Source: a virus. Taken from it: DNA of 20,404 bases. A program made the translations under genes and the position numbers. How positions within the stretch are numbered: position 1 is the first letter of the stretch; every line of letters begins with the position of its first letter. This document shows positions 11,408 to 18,151 of this stretch, piece by piece. The notes under the pieces were generated by a model, which did not search any database, was not told the DNA's origin, and saw nothing but the letters and a program-made list of their open reading frames with translations. The DNA is taken from positions 1 to 20,404 of IMG/VR virus record IMGVR_UViG_3300048797_000024; one strand, 5' to 3'.

Positions 11408-13267
11408 ATGGGCGTCGATGTAACCGAGCTTGTCGTGCTGGACCCCGATCGCCTCGACGGTGTGGGTACCCCCGCGAACGGCGCGACGTCGTTTCTATTG
11501 ATCAAGGCCGCCGCCGACGGCAAGGAAAAGTGCGGCACCTGCGACGGCAGCGGGAAGATCATGGCGGGCAACCGCGAATGTCCTGATTGCAAGGGCGAAG
11601 GCGAAGTCACGAAGTCCGACAGCGCTGAGGCTGACGCCGAGGAGGAGGAGGTCACCGGCTCGTCTGCGAAGGAAGCGGAAGCGGTGGACAAGGCTCTGAG
11701 CGCCGCCGACCGTAAGGCGATGCCCGCGAGTAGCTTCGCTTTCGTGGACAAGAACGGCGGGAAGCACCTGCCGATCCACGATGAAGCGCACGCGAAAGCC
11801 GCGCTCGGCCGCTTCGGCCAGCAGGACTTCAGTGCAGCGAAGGGTGACGCTGCCGACGCGAAGCAGAAAGCCGCCGCCAAGATCAAGTCGGCCGCGAAAG
11901 AGCACGGCATCGAAGTGGACGACAAGTCCGACGTCGCGGAAGCCGCGTCGAAGAACGCCGCACAGGACGCTCTCGGCGGGCTGGACGAACCCAAACAGGT
12001 GGGGCACCTGGACACGGGCCACTCTGGCCTGGTGGGTCCGGTCGTGACGGGCGTGAAGCCGGCGCCGGACGACTCGGCGCTTGTCCAGGGTGGCGAGACC
12101 ACGGCGTTGATCCCCGATGAGCTGAAGGTCACGGACCACGCGCCGGTCTCACGGACCACGGACGGCTGGGGGATCGTGAACCCGCAGGCGATTGCAAAGG
12201 CCATCGCTGCCGCGTCGCTGGTCGAAGCGATGGATGGGCTCGACGCGCAGCGTCAGGCGATCAAGGACGGCACGTTCCCTGAGCCGACGCCCGAGGAGTC
12301 CGCGACACCGGGGAACATGCCGTGGGAGTCCTACGACGCGGCCACGTTGCGTCAGGTCGGGGAGACCCTGGCCGGCTGTTGCACAGCGCTGGACAACATC
12401 ACCGAACGCGAGCGCACGGAGTCTCGTGTCGCTGACGCGGGTGACACATCGAACGCTTGGGATCTTGAAGACGCGGCAGGCGCGCTGGAGTTCGCTCTTG
12501 GAACTGTCGCGCGCTTGTCGTACCATGAGGCAGCAGAGGGTGAAGCGACCAAGGGCACGGATGAAGAGGCCGTCAAGGTTGGTCGGATGCTCAGCGGTAA
12601 GAACATGACAGCGTTGGAAGCTGCGCATAAACACCTTGGTGCCGTCATCGATGGCGCGAAAGGCAAAACCGATGACGAGGAGATTGACATGGCTTCAGTG
12701 ACAAAGGATGAGCTTGGCGAGCTGGTTGTGAAGTCCGTCAAGGCGGTCCTCGACCAGGAAAAGCAGGACGCCGAGGCTCAGAAGAAGCTTGCCGCCGAAG
12801 AGGCGGAGAAGAACGCCAACAACGGCGGCGACATTTCAACCGCCGACATCAAGCCGACCGCTTCGGCGGACGCGGACGACGTGAACGCTATCCCTGATGG
12901 CGGGAAGGTCGACGCGCAGTATGTGAACAAGGGAGCCGACGAGGCTCTCACAAAGCAGGTTTCGGACCAGCTCGAGGATCTGAAAAAGGACCTGGATACC
13001 AGGTTGGGTTCAGTTGAGGAGATGGTTGCCAAGTTCGCGAAGCGCCCCCGTGCTGGTGGCCCTTCGCTCGACGGTCAGGCTCGCGGGGCTTTCCCCGGTG
13101 CTGAGGGCCGGCTGAGCGACGACGCCCAGAAGAGCACGCAGGACGCTGAGATCGAGACGCTGGAGAAGTCCCTCGCCGAGGAGACCAATCCGTCGCGTCG
13201 CGCTGAGCTTGGCGAGAAGCTGACATACGCTCGGATCTACGCGAGCGTGGGCGGCCAGCAGGCCTAA
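11408..13267 (+). CDS. capsid-assembly protein with DnaJ-type zinc motif and DUF6582-like domain
   Basis: GGAGG at 11399-11403 precedes ATG 11408, giving 619 aa. The start VTELVVLDPDRLDGVGTPAN followed by GATSFLLIKAA is typical of actinophage proteins encoded between protease and capsid. Residues 42-63 hold two C-x2-C-x-G-x-G repeats (C42, C45, C58, C61), as in the DnaJ cysteine-rich region. Residues ~103-165 (ASSFAFVDKNGGKHLPIHDE ... IKSAAKEHGIEV) match DUF6582 as I recall it. A helical, charged C-terminal region follows from ~427 with a coiled-coil-like stretch near 525-550. A strong internal start at 12689 lies at that boundary. The likely role is head assembly and scaffolding; the zinc motif may help partner binding. 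Confidence 0.78.
   Translation: MGVDVTELVVLDPDRLDGVGTPANGATSFLLIKAAADGKEKCGTCDGSGKIMAGNRECPDCKGEGEVTKSDSAEADAEEEEVTGSSAKEAEAVDKALSAADRKAMPASSFAFVDKNGGKHLPIHDEAHAKAALGRFGQQDFSAAKGDAADAKQKAAAKIKSAAKEHGIEVDDKSDVAEAASKNAAQDALGGLDEPKQVGHLDTGHSGLVGPVVTGVKPAPDDSALVQGGETTALIPDELKVTDHAPVSRTTDGWGIVNPQAIAKAIAAASLVEAMDGLDAQRQAIKDGTFPEPTPEESATPGNMPWESYDAATLRQVGETLAGCCTALDNITERERTESRVADAGDTSNAWDLEDAAGALEFALGTVARLSYHEAAEGEATKGTDEEAVKVGRMLSGKNMTALEAAHKHLGAVIDGAKGKTDDEEIDMASVTKDELGELVVKSVKAVLDQEKQDAEAQKKLAAEEAEKNANNGGDISTADIKPTASADADDVNAIPDGGKVDAQYVNKGADEALTKQVSDQLEDLKKDLDTRLGSVEEMVAKFAKRPRAGGPSLDGQARGAFPGAEGRLSDDAQKSTQDAEIETLEKSLAEETNPSRRAELGEKLTYARIYASVGGQQA
12689..13267 (+). CDS. nested in-frame scaffold-like product (internal start)
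   Basis: AGGAG at 12678-12682 lies 6 nt before ATG 12689, in the same frame as the 11408 gene. The product would be the C-terminal 192 aa, beginning MASVTKDELGELVVKSVKAV. It is rich in Ala, Glu, Lys and Asp with predicted long helices (LDQEKQDAEAQKKLAAEEAE; VSDQLEDLKKDLDTRLGSVE), as expected for a scaffold. The arrangement mirrors lambda gene C with nested Nu3. The ribosome binding site is among the strongest in the window. The protein's existence is inferred from this initiation site and the domain boundary. Confidence 0.6.
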   Translation: MASVTKDELGELVVKSVKAVLDQEKQDAEAQKKLAAEEAEKNANNGGDISTADIKPTASADADDVNAIPDGGKVDAQYVNKGADEALTKQVSDQLEDLKKDLDTRLGSVEEMVAKFAKRPRAGGPSLDGQARGAFPGAEGRLSDDAQKSTQDAEIETLEKSLAEETNPSRRAELGEKLTYARIYASVGGQQA

Positions 13268-13271
13268 CCGT

Positions 13272-13291
13272 GTGCGGCCGTGGGGCCGTGC
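13272..13291 (+). other. stem-loop between scaffold and capsid genes
   Basis: GTGCGGCC (13272-13279) can pair with GGCCGTGC (13284-13291) around a GTGG loop: six Watson-Crick pairs and two G-U pairs. A T4 run follows at 13303-13306, 11 nt after the stem, so this is not a classic terminator. It could protect or partly attenuate the capsid mRNA. Confidence 0.35.
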
Positions 13292-13327
13292 GAGTAATCC
13301 CCTTTTAGCTGAACTGGAGTTGATGAG

Positions 13328-14866
13328 ATGAACGGTGGAACCGTGCTCGACGTTGAGCAGATCACGAAGGAAACGATCGCGGCTGTAAAGAAGAGCTCGG
13401 AAGGCATCATGGCTGGGACGGGTATCCAGGGCGTTGATCTTGGCGGCCAGATCGCCTTGATCCCGGTGAACGTGCCGGCTCGCAACAACACGAGTGCTTT
13501 CCCGCGTGTGATCGCGGGTGAGGGTTCGCAGACCGCGACGTGGCGTGCGCTGTTGAACATCAACAGTCAGCAGACGGATGCCGCGGTCGGCATGGACTTC
13601 GCGGGTTCGCTGGCGAAGTTCGAAGAGCAGAACTGCTTCGCGCCGTATCGTCCTCTGGCGAAGGCTTGCCGGGTGACGTTGGACGCGGTTGCGGTTGCTC
13701 GGAACTGGGCGGACGCTCTGGCGATCGGCAAGCTGCAGACGTTGAACCAGCTGTTCATCGGGCAGGACATGCACATCATCAACAGCCAGGCATGGCCGCT
13801 CACGGTGCCGAGCGCGCCGACGCTGGTCGGCTCGGAAACAGGCGGCCACATCAAAAAAACCGTGGAAGTCAGTGTCGCGGTGGCGGCCCGGTCCGGCGCG
13901 AACTACTTCACCGGCACGGAACTGTCGACTGGCGTGTTCGGGTCCGGCAGCACGCAGGCGTCCAGCCTGACGACGGTTGAGGCCGGCACGACCGAAGAAA
14001 CGTGCTCGGTCACGGCGTCCATTGCCGCGATCAAGGGCGCGGTCGCGTACGACTGGTATGTCGGCGCCAAAGGCGGCACGCTGTACTACTACACGACCAC
14101 CACGACCGCTCAGGTGACGATCACCAAAGTCCCGACGGGAGCGGAAGCGTTGCCGAAACTGCCGTTGCTGAGTGCGGCGCTTCCGGCGATAAGCACGGCA
14201 GCGCTCACGGCACGCACCCTGAAAGACACGTCGTACAGCGCCACGAAGTGGTACAACGGCCTGATCGCCAGCATCCTCGGGAGCTACGGGGCGACCGGCC
14301 CCGAAAACCCGACCAGCGGGACGCCTTCCGGTGCGACGTTCATCGACTGGGGCGGCAACGTCATCAGCGGCAGCGGCAGCTCGATCCCGCTGCTGGACCA
14401 GATCAACGACGAAGTGTGGTCTTCGGTGCAGCTCTCGCCGACGGCGTACATGGTCAACTCGCTTCAGGGCGACGAGATCTCGGACCTGCTGCTGGGGTCT
14501 GGTATCGCGACCACGTTCCTGCCCCCGACGGACGCTGCTGCCAGGACCAACCTGGCTGGTGGTGGATACATCGGGTCGTATGTGAACAAGGCGGTCGGCG
14601 GTGTGCAGGTTCCGATCGAGGTTCACCCGCACGTCGCACCGGGCACGATCATCGCCCGCACCGACAGGGTGCCGTTCCCAGGCAGCAACATTGGGAGCGT
14701 GTTTGAGGTTAGGTGCCAATATGATACCATGGAGTTTATGTATAGCGCGAATTACAATCCAGGTGTCGAAGGTGGAGGCCCACGGTACGACTCGGAGATC
14801 CGCAGCATGGAGACGTTGGTTAACAGAGCTCCCGTAGCTCAAACGGTGGTCTCCAACATCAAGTAG
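13328..14866 (+). CDS. major capsid protein (HK97-like) with inserted beta domain
   Basis: The 512-aa protein lies directly after the assembly protein, as major capsid genes do, and has a capsid-like beginning (QITKETIAAVKKSSEGIM ... NVPARNNTSAFPRVIAGEG). It ends with VPFPGSNIGSVFEVRCQYDT and a short tail. Residues ~157-271 form a Thr/Val-rich beta insertion with VEVSVAVAARSGANYF, ETCSVTASIAAIKGAVAYDW and TAQVTITKVP. This looks like an Ig/fibronectin-type surface domain. Lysine codons shift from AAG in the flanks to mainly AAA in and just after the insertion. GGAG lies 8-9 nt before ATG 13328. No direct HK97 motif is visible, so the fold assignment rests on position and general character. Confidence 0.82.
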   Translation: MNGGTVLDVEQITKETIAAVKKSSEGIMAGTGIQGVDLGGQIALIPVNVPARNNTSAFPRVIAGEGSQTATWRALLNINSQQTDAAVGMDFAGSLAKFEEQNCFAPYRPLAKACRVTLDAVAVARNWADALAIGKLQTLNQLFIGQDMHIINSQAWPLTVPSAPTLVGSETGGHIKKTVEVSVAVAARSGANYFTGTELSTGVFGSGSTQASSLTTVEAGTTEETCSVTASIAAIKGAVAYDWYVGAKGGTLYYYTTTTTAQVTITKVPTGAEALPKLPLLSAALPAISTAALTARTLKDTSYSATKWYNGLIASILGSYGATGPENPTSGTPSGATFIDWGGNVISGSGSSIPLLDQINDEVWSSVQLSPTAYMVNSLQGDEISDLLLGSGIATTFLPPTDAAARTNLAGGGYIGSYVNKAVGGVQVPIEVHPHVAPGTIIARTDRVPFPGSNIGSVFEVRCQYDTMEFMYSANYNPGVEGGGPRYDSEIRSMETLVNRAPVAQTVVSNIK

Positions 14867-14889
14867 TTTACGCGGGCCACGGGACGTGG

Positions 14890-14895
14890 TATACT
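14890..14895 (+). promoter_or_regulatory. -10 box of a leaderless promoter for the HNH nuclease
   Basis: TATACT matches the -10 consensus at five of six positions and ends 7 nt before ATG 14903. It lies in the 36-bp gap after the capsid gene. No Shine-Dalgarno sequence precedes the ATG. Confidence 0.6.
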
Positions 14896-14902
14896 TGGCG
14901 GC

Positions 14903-15673
14903 ATGGAAAAGGAATGCCAAGCCTGCCACGTCCCGAAGCCGCTCGAGGAGTTCAGGAAGCACCGCAACACTCCCGACGGCCACACGCACATATGCCTTGC
15001 GTGCCTGCGAGAGCAACGGGGGCCGCTGCTCGACCTGACGCCGGACGAGAAACGCAAGCGGCGGCTAGCGAAGATTCGTCAGCGTCATGCGTCAGACCCG
15101 GAGTACCGCAAGCGCCATCGGGGCCATCAGATCAAAACGGCCTACGGACTGCTACCCGAGCAGTACCAGGCGCTGGTCGATCGCCAGGACGGGCTCTGTG
15201 CGATTTGCCACCAACCACCGGGCGATGACCGGGCGCTCCACATCGACCACAACCACGAGACCGGGGCGATCCGTGGCTTGCTGTGCTTTAGCTGCAACGC
15301 ATCGCTTGGGCACTTCGGAGATGATCCGACAAGGTTGCGTGCTGCCGCGCACTACCTAGAGACGTGCGTGCCAATCGTCGTTGAGCGGGACGTACGTCAG
15401 AGGGCGCGTGCGCAGTGCGGCACGATGAGCGGCTACTCACGTCATGCGGCACTGGGCGAGCCAAGATGCGAGTCGTGCCTGCGGGCAAAGCGTGAGTACG
15501 ACCGGAAGATGCGAGCCGAGCGCGCGACTGGCCGTGAGCGGAAGCGTCGCGTGGAGGCGGTGTGCGGCACGACGAGCGGCTATGTCCGTCATTACAAACT
15601 GGGGGAGAAGCCGTGCGAAGCGTGTAAAGCGGCGATGAGCGAGTACCACATCAACCGGCGGGCTAGTCGGTAG
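14903..15673 (+). CDS. recombination endonuclease VII-type HNH nuclease with extra zinc repeats
   Basis: The 256-aa protein has three zones. Residues 5-34 form a likely zinc ribbon (C5-x2-C8, C31-x2-C34) as in other phage HNH proteins. Residues ~80-153 are an endonuclease VII core: YGLLPEQYQALVDRQDGLCA, C99-x2-C102, LHIDHNHETG (H113-H118), LLCFSCN (C128-x2-C131), RLRAAAHYL. Endonuclease VII resolves branched DNA; related free-standing copies act as homing-type nucleases. Two C-terminal repeats follow, CGTMSGYSRH...LGEPRCESC (172-192) and CGTTSGYVRH...LGEKPCEAC (221-241), probably small zinc knuckles for DNA contact. It sits between capsid and connector genes with its own promoter, suggesting insertion. 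Confidence 0.9.
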   Translation: MEKECQACHVPKPLEEFRKHRNTPDGHTHICLACLREQRGPLLDLTPDEKRKRRLAKIRQRHASDPEYRKRHRGHQIKTAYGLLPEQYQALVDRQDGLCAICHQPPGDDRALHIDHNHETGAIRGLLCFSCNASLGHFGDDPTRLRAAAHYLETCVPIVVERDVRQRARAQCGTMSGYSRHAALGEPRCESCLRAKREYDRKMRAERATGRERKRRVEAVCGTTSGYVRHYKLGEKPCEACKAAMSEYHINRRASR

Positions 15674-15754
15674 TATGGTGGTCTAATCTGCTTTCGCCTG
15701 GCTCCCGCGTGCTCTCCTGTGTGCGCGGGGGCCGGCACCCATAGGAGGAACAGC
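15671..15754 (+). promoter_or_regulatory. promoter and structured 5' leader, possible SD-sequestering pseudoknot
   Basis: TAGTAT (15671-15676) is a -10 candidate. The leader contains a 10-bp stem (15700-15709 with 15724-15733, one G-U pair) and a 14-nt loop. Loop bases 15713-15720 can pair with 15741-15748, which contain the AGGAGG ribosome binding site (8 pairs, two of them G-U). There is no T-run after the stem, so it is not a terminator. The possible control of translation is inference. Confidence 0.4.
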
Positions 15755-16045
15755 ATGGTGATTCACCAGGTGGTTGTCTCGGAGGAGACCAGGCATGAGA
15801 TCGACCCAGTCCGGGGTATCCAGATCCGCAAAGAGCAGGTGCTGAAGCAGGGCTCGAGCGCGACGATCCAGGACCCCGAGCACGGCACGTTCCTACGAGA
15901 CAAGCACGGGTCCTTCGATGTGCCCGACGAGCTCGGCGAGCAGCTCTGCAAGCAGCCCGGCTGGTATGTGGGGCCGAACCCGTTCGGTGAGGTTGTCGCC
16001 GAGGCCAAGAAAGCACGGGCGACGAAAGCACGGGCTCATGCGTAA
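15755..16045 (+). CDS. hypothetical head/neck-region protein, 96 aa
   Basis: I do not recognise the family. AGGAGG sits 6 nt before ATG 15755, which decides the start over upstream ATG 15719 in the leader. The N-terminus is beta-like (MVIHQVVVSEE), the middle contains EQVLKQGSSATIQDPEHGTF, and there is an aromatic WYVGPNPFGE segment near residue 70. The tail is basic and repetitive (KKARATKARAHA), encoded by two copies of GAAAGCACGGGC. Position between capsid and connector suggests a small structural or neck protein. The leader may regulate its translation. Confidence 0.7.
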   Translation: MVIHQVVVSEETRHEIDPVRGIQIRKEQVLKQGSSATIQDPEHGTFLRDKHGSFDVPDELGEQLCKQPGWYVGPNPFGEVVAEAKKARATKARAHA

Positions 16046-16178
16046 GCTGACCGTGCCACCACGGGTGCAGGAGGAAGTGAAGCAGGCGCACCGCCGGCTG
16101 CGCGCCGAAACGGCCCCTACGAAGGTTGAGCGGGTCCTTGCCTGGATCACGCACGACCGGGCTAGGATGAAGCCATGA
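16038..16178 (+). CDS. small hypothetical basic protein, 46 aa
   Basis: The ORF overlaps the upstream stop by 8 nt and its TGA overlaps ATG 16175 (ATGA), which supports translation as part of the neck operon. The product is short, helical and basic (EEVKQAHRRLRAETAPTKVE then RVLAWITHDRAR). I cannot assign a family. The -10 box for the next gene lies inside its last codons. Confidence 0.55.
   Translation: MRKLTVPPRVQEEVKQAHRRLRAETAPTKVERVLAWITHDRARMKP
16163..16168 (+). promoter_or_regulatory. -10 box of a putative leaderless promoter
   Basis: TAGGAT ends 6 nt before ATG 16175 (spacer GAAGCC). The box lies within the upstream small gene, so the downstream genes may have both operon and internal transcription. 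Confidence 0.5.
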
Positions 16179-16396
16179 GCGTCCCGGTAGGCCCACAGGT
16201 GGTCGTCAGCGTGTCTGTCACGGAGATGGCTGCGAACTACGCCGGCACCTATGCGGCCGGTACGGCGTACGTGGACGGGCAGTGGGTCGCGTACAAAGAA
16301 GGGCTGTACGCGTGCATCCAGGGCGGGGAAGGGAAGACACCGGCTGAAGGGTCCGCTTACTGGCGGCTCATCGGAGGGATTCCGGCGGCCGCATGA
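16175..16396 (+). CDS. small carbohydrate-binding-module-like virion protein
   Basis: The 73-aa product carries the aromatic pattern of small CBM5/12-like (chitin-binding type 3) modules found in phage particles: YAGTYAAGTAYVDGQWVAYK, then GLYACIQGGEGKTPAEGSAY and WRLIGG. In relatives the pattern is W-x-[AG]-x-W-x-x-x-x-x-Y-x-x-G-D-x-V-x-Y-x-G-x-x-Y-x-[CA]. Here the first tryptophan is tyrosine. Such domains sit on capsid or tail surfaces and may bind glycans. It is almost entirely the module, as a free-standing protein. Its stop overlaps ATG 16393. Confidence 0.65.
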   Translation: MSVPVGPQVVVSVSVTEMAANYAGTYAAGTAYVDGQWVAYKEGLYACIQGGEGKTPAEGSAYWRLIGGIPAAA

Positions 16397-17379
16397 CCCC
16401 GGCGTTCGCACCGGAAGCCTTCGCTACGCCGGTCGTCTCGCCGGACACGGCCACTCTCTTTCGGAGAGAGCCATATATCTCCCCGGGCGAGTACATGCAG
16501 GCACCGACCGCGGTCGCCGTGAGCAACCTAGTACCGGGTGGCACGAAACAAGCGCAGGAAGCCGCGCTCGCCGCCGTCATCATGCGCGCGAGCGATCTTG
16601 TAGACACCCTGGCCTACCATCGTGCAGACGGCACGTTCGCCGCGTCGCCGAGCACAGAGTCCGGGTGGGTCACGCCGAAGCCCAACGGCTCGCTCGCCTT
16701 GATCTGCAATTACAAGCCCATCTTGGAGGTCGACGCGGTTGCGCTCGGCACCGGCGCGGCGAGCAGTATGCGGAACATCGGCCAGCAGGGCGCGGAAAAC
16801 CTGACGATCGACGGGCCAATCATCTACCTTCAGAGCGCTTGCTTCGGCAGCTACGGGCCGGCCACGTTCTTTCCCGGCAACCCGACGATCAACGGCAAGA
16901 TCTGGGCCGTGTGGAGCTATGTCTCCGGCTTCCCGCATGTCCCCCTTGCCGCTGAAGCGAAAGCCGGCAAATCCGTGCTTACGGTCGGGCCGTCTAACCC
17001 CGGCGGCAGCGTGGCCTTCGGCATCTACCCCGGCACGCAGCTCACGATCCACGACGGCGAAAACACGGAGGTGATCGTCGTCAGCTCGGTGGAAGGGCTC
17101 ACGCTCAATCTCACGGTGCCGCTTTTGTACACGCACAAAGTGCCGGCGCTGCCGGGTTCGATTCGGGTGTCTGCCGTCCCGTGGCAGATCGAGCAGGCGT
17201 GCATCAGCCTTGTGAGCTATTTGATCAAGCGCCGTGGGAGCAGGGCGATGATCCTTCCGCAGACCCCCGGCGGCCAGGCGAAAGGCCAGGCCGAAGGGCA
17301 GGTTGGGGGCCAGCAGGACTACAAAGACGCCGTGGCGTTCCTCAAGCCCTTCGCTGTGCCTGTCATGAGATCCACGTAG
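16393..17379 (+). CDS. head-tail connector/adaptor with inserted beta module
   Basis: The 328-aa protein lies where head-tail adaptors (HK97 gp6-like) are found. Its N-terminal half has FRREPYISPGEYMQ and a helix AQEAALAAVIMRASDLVDTL, as in adaptors that bind the portal. Residues ~184-252 are a beta module, EAKAGKSVLTV ... TQLTIHDGENTEVIVVSSVE ... LTLNLTVPLLYTHKV, also present twice in the tail tube protein. The C-terminal helix EQACISLVSYLIKRRGSRA resembles the adaptor's last helix, so the module appears inserted into it. A Gln/Gly-rich stretch (AKGQAEGQVGGQQ) follows. It starts on the upstream TGA (ATGA). Adaptor identity is inferred from position and helices. Confidence 0.68.
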   Translation: MTPAFAPEAFATPVVSPDTATLFRREPYISPGEYMQAPTAVAVSNLVPGGTKQAQEAALAAVIMRASDLVDTLAYHRADGTFAASPSTESGWVTPKPNGSLALICNYKPILEVDAVALGTGAASSMRNIGQQGAENLTIDGPIIYLQSACFGSYGPATFFPGNPTINGKIWAVWSYVSGFPHVPLAAEAKAGKSVLTVGPSNPGGSVAFGIYPGTQLTIHDGENTEVIVVSSVEGLTLNLTVPLLYTHKVPALPGSIRVSAVPWQIEQACISLVSYLIKRRGSRAMILPQTPGGQAKGQAEGQVGGQQDYKDAVAFLKPFAVPVMRST

Positions 17380-17898
17380 ATGAGCCGCCTATCGATGAGG
17401 GAAGCGATCACGGCTTTCTTGCAGGCAGCCAACATCGAGTACGTCGGGACCGTGTACCCGGCACGGCCGGAAATAGTGCCCGAGCAAGCCTACGAAGAAA
17501 ATCGGTTGGCGGAAGCCGTCATGTCGGAAGGCGGGTCGAGCTCGATCCTGGTCGTGAATCTCCCGTCGGACAACCGGCAGCGCAGGGCGGATACGGGCCG
17601 TGGCGCGGTCAACGATCAGATCACCTACAAGGCGGTGATCGAGGTGTTCTTCGCGAACGTGAAAGGCGAAGCCGTGCAGGCGCAGACGGACTACGACCAG
17701 ACCGTTGACGCGATCGTGACCGCGATCCGGGAGAACGCGACCTTGGGCGCCCCCAGCACCGTGTGGAGCGCCGGCGAGTACTCGGCTGGCGTAGACCATG
17801 TGCAGGGCGAGCCGTACACGGACGCCGATGGGATGACGGTGTTCATCTCGGGCGTGATCCGCTTTGATGCCATGTCGTGGATCGCCGGGAACGTCTGA
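17380..17898 (+). CDS. putative tail terminator/neck protein
   Basis: ATG 17380 follows the connector stop immediately. The 172-aa product begins with a helix (MREAITAFLQAANIEYVG), then has beta strands and a long helix (YDQTVDAIVTAIRENATLG). It ends with DGMTVFISGVIRFDAMSW. This alternation and its place before the tail tube gene fit tail terminator or tail-completion proteins (lambda gpU type), which cap the tail tube. I see no diagnostic motif, so the assignment is positional inference. The following gap carries the phased GTAG promoter. Confidence 0.6.
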   Translation: MSRLSMREAITAFLQAANIEYVGTVYPARPEIVPEQAYEENRLAEAVMSEGGSSSILVVNLPSDNRQRRADTGRGAVNDQITYKAVIEVFFANVKGEAVQAQTDYDQTVDAIVTAIRENATLGAPSTVWSAGEYSAGVDHVQGEPYTDADGMTVFISGVIRFDAMSWIAGNV

Positions 17899-17922
17899 GT
17901 AGCTTTGGGTAGGATGTAGACT
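17899..17922 (+). promoter_or_regulatory. promoter with two phased GTAG boxes and -10 TAGACT
   Basis: GTAG at 17899-17902 and 17909-17912 are 10 bp apart, and TAGACT (17917-17922) starts 8 bp after the second, exactly as at 6693-6716. It ends 7 nt before ATG 17930, supporting that codon over the ATG at 17924 as the start. It should transcribe the tail genes. Confidence 0.6.
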
Positions 17923-17929
17923 AATGACG

Positions 17930-18151
17930 ATGGCCAAGTTCACGAACTTCGACAGCAACCGGCGCGTGTGGCTGAACCTGCACCGCGAGGACGGCCGCAC
18001 GTTGGAGCTCGAGCCGGGCGAGACGGTGGACCTTGATCTGCCGAAGGACTTCAGCGACCCGCACCTGCGGCCCGTTGTCGTGAAGAAGGGCGCCGCAAAG
18101 TCTGAGAAGCCGGTCGACCCGGCACCAATCGACCATGAGGAGAAGCCGTGA
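17930..18151 (+). CDS. small hypothetical beta-rich protein before the tail tube, 73 aa
   Basis: The product begins MAKFTNFDSNRRVWLNLHRE and continues DGRTLELEPGETVDLDLPKD, then DPHLRPVVVKKG, with an acidic/proline tail. Small phage proteins with the L-x-P-G-E-x-x-x-[LI] turn near tail genes are common but of unknown role. I choose ATG 17930 instead of 17924 because of the 7-nt distance from the -10 box. The TGA overlaps the GTG of the tail tube gene. GAGGAGA near its end serves as the ribosome binding site for the tail tube gene. Confidence 0.7.
   Translation: MAKFTNFDSNRRVWLNLHREDGRTLELEPGETVDLDLPKDFSDPHLRPVVVKKGAAKSEKPVDPAPIDHEEKP

Noticed and set aside
13010-15016. 668-aa minus-strand ORF opposite the capsid gene
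   Set aside because: Arginine-rich translation with no domain pattern; an antisense shadow of the capsid and assembly genes, common in high-GC DNA.
15759-15765. A fifth TGATTCA site in the 15755 gene
   Set aside because: A single copy in coding DNA is expected by chance in 20 kb.
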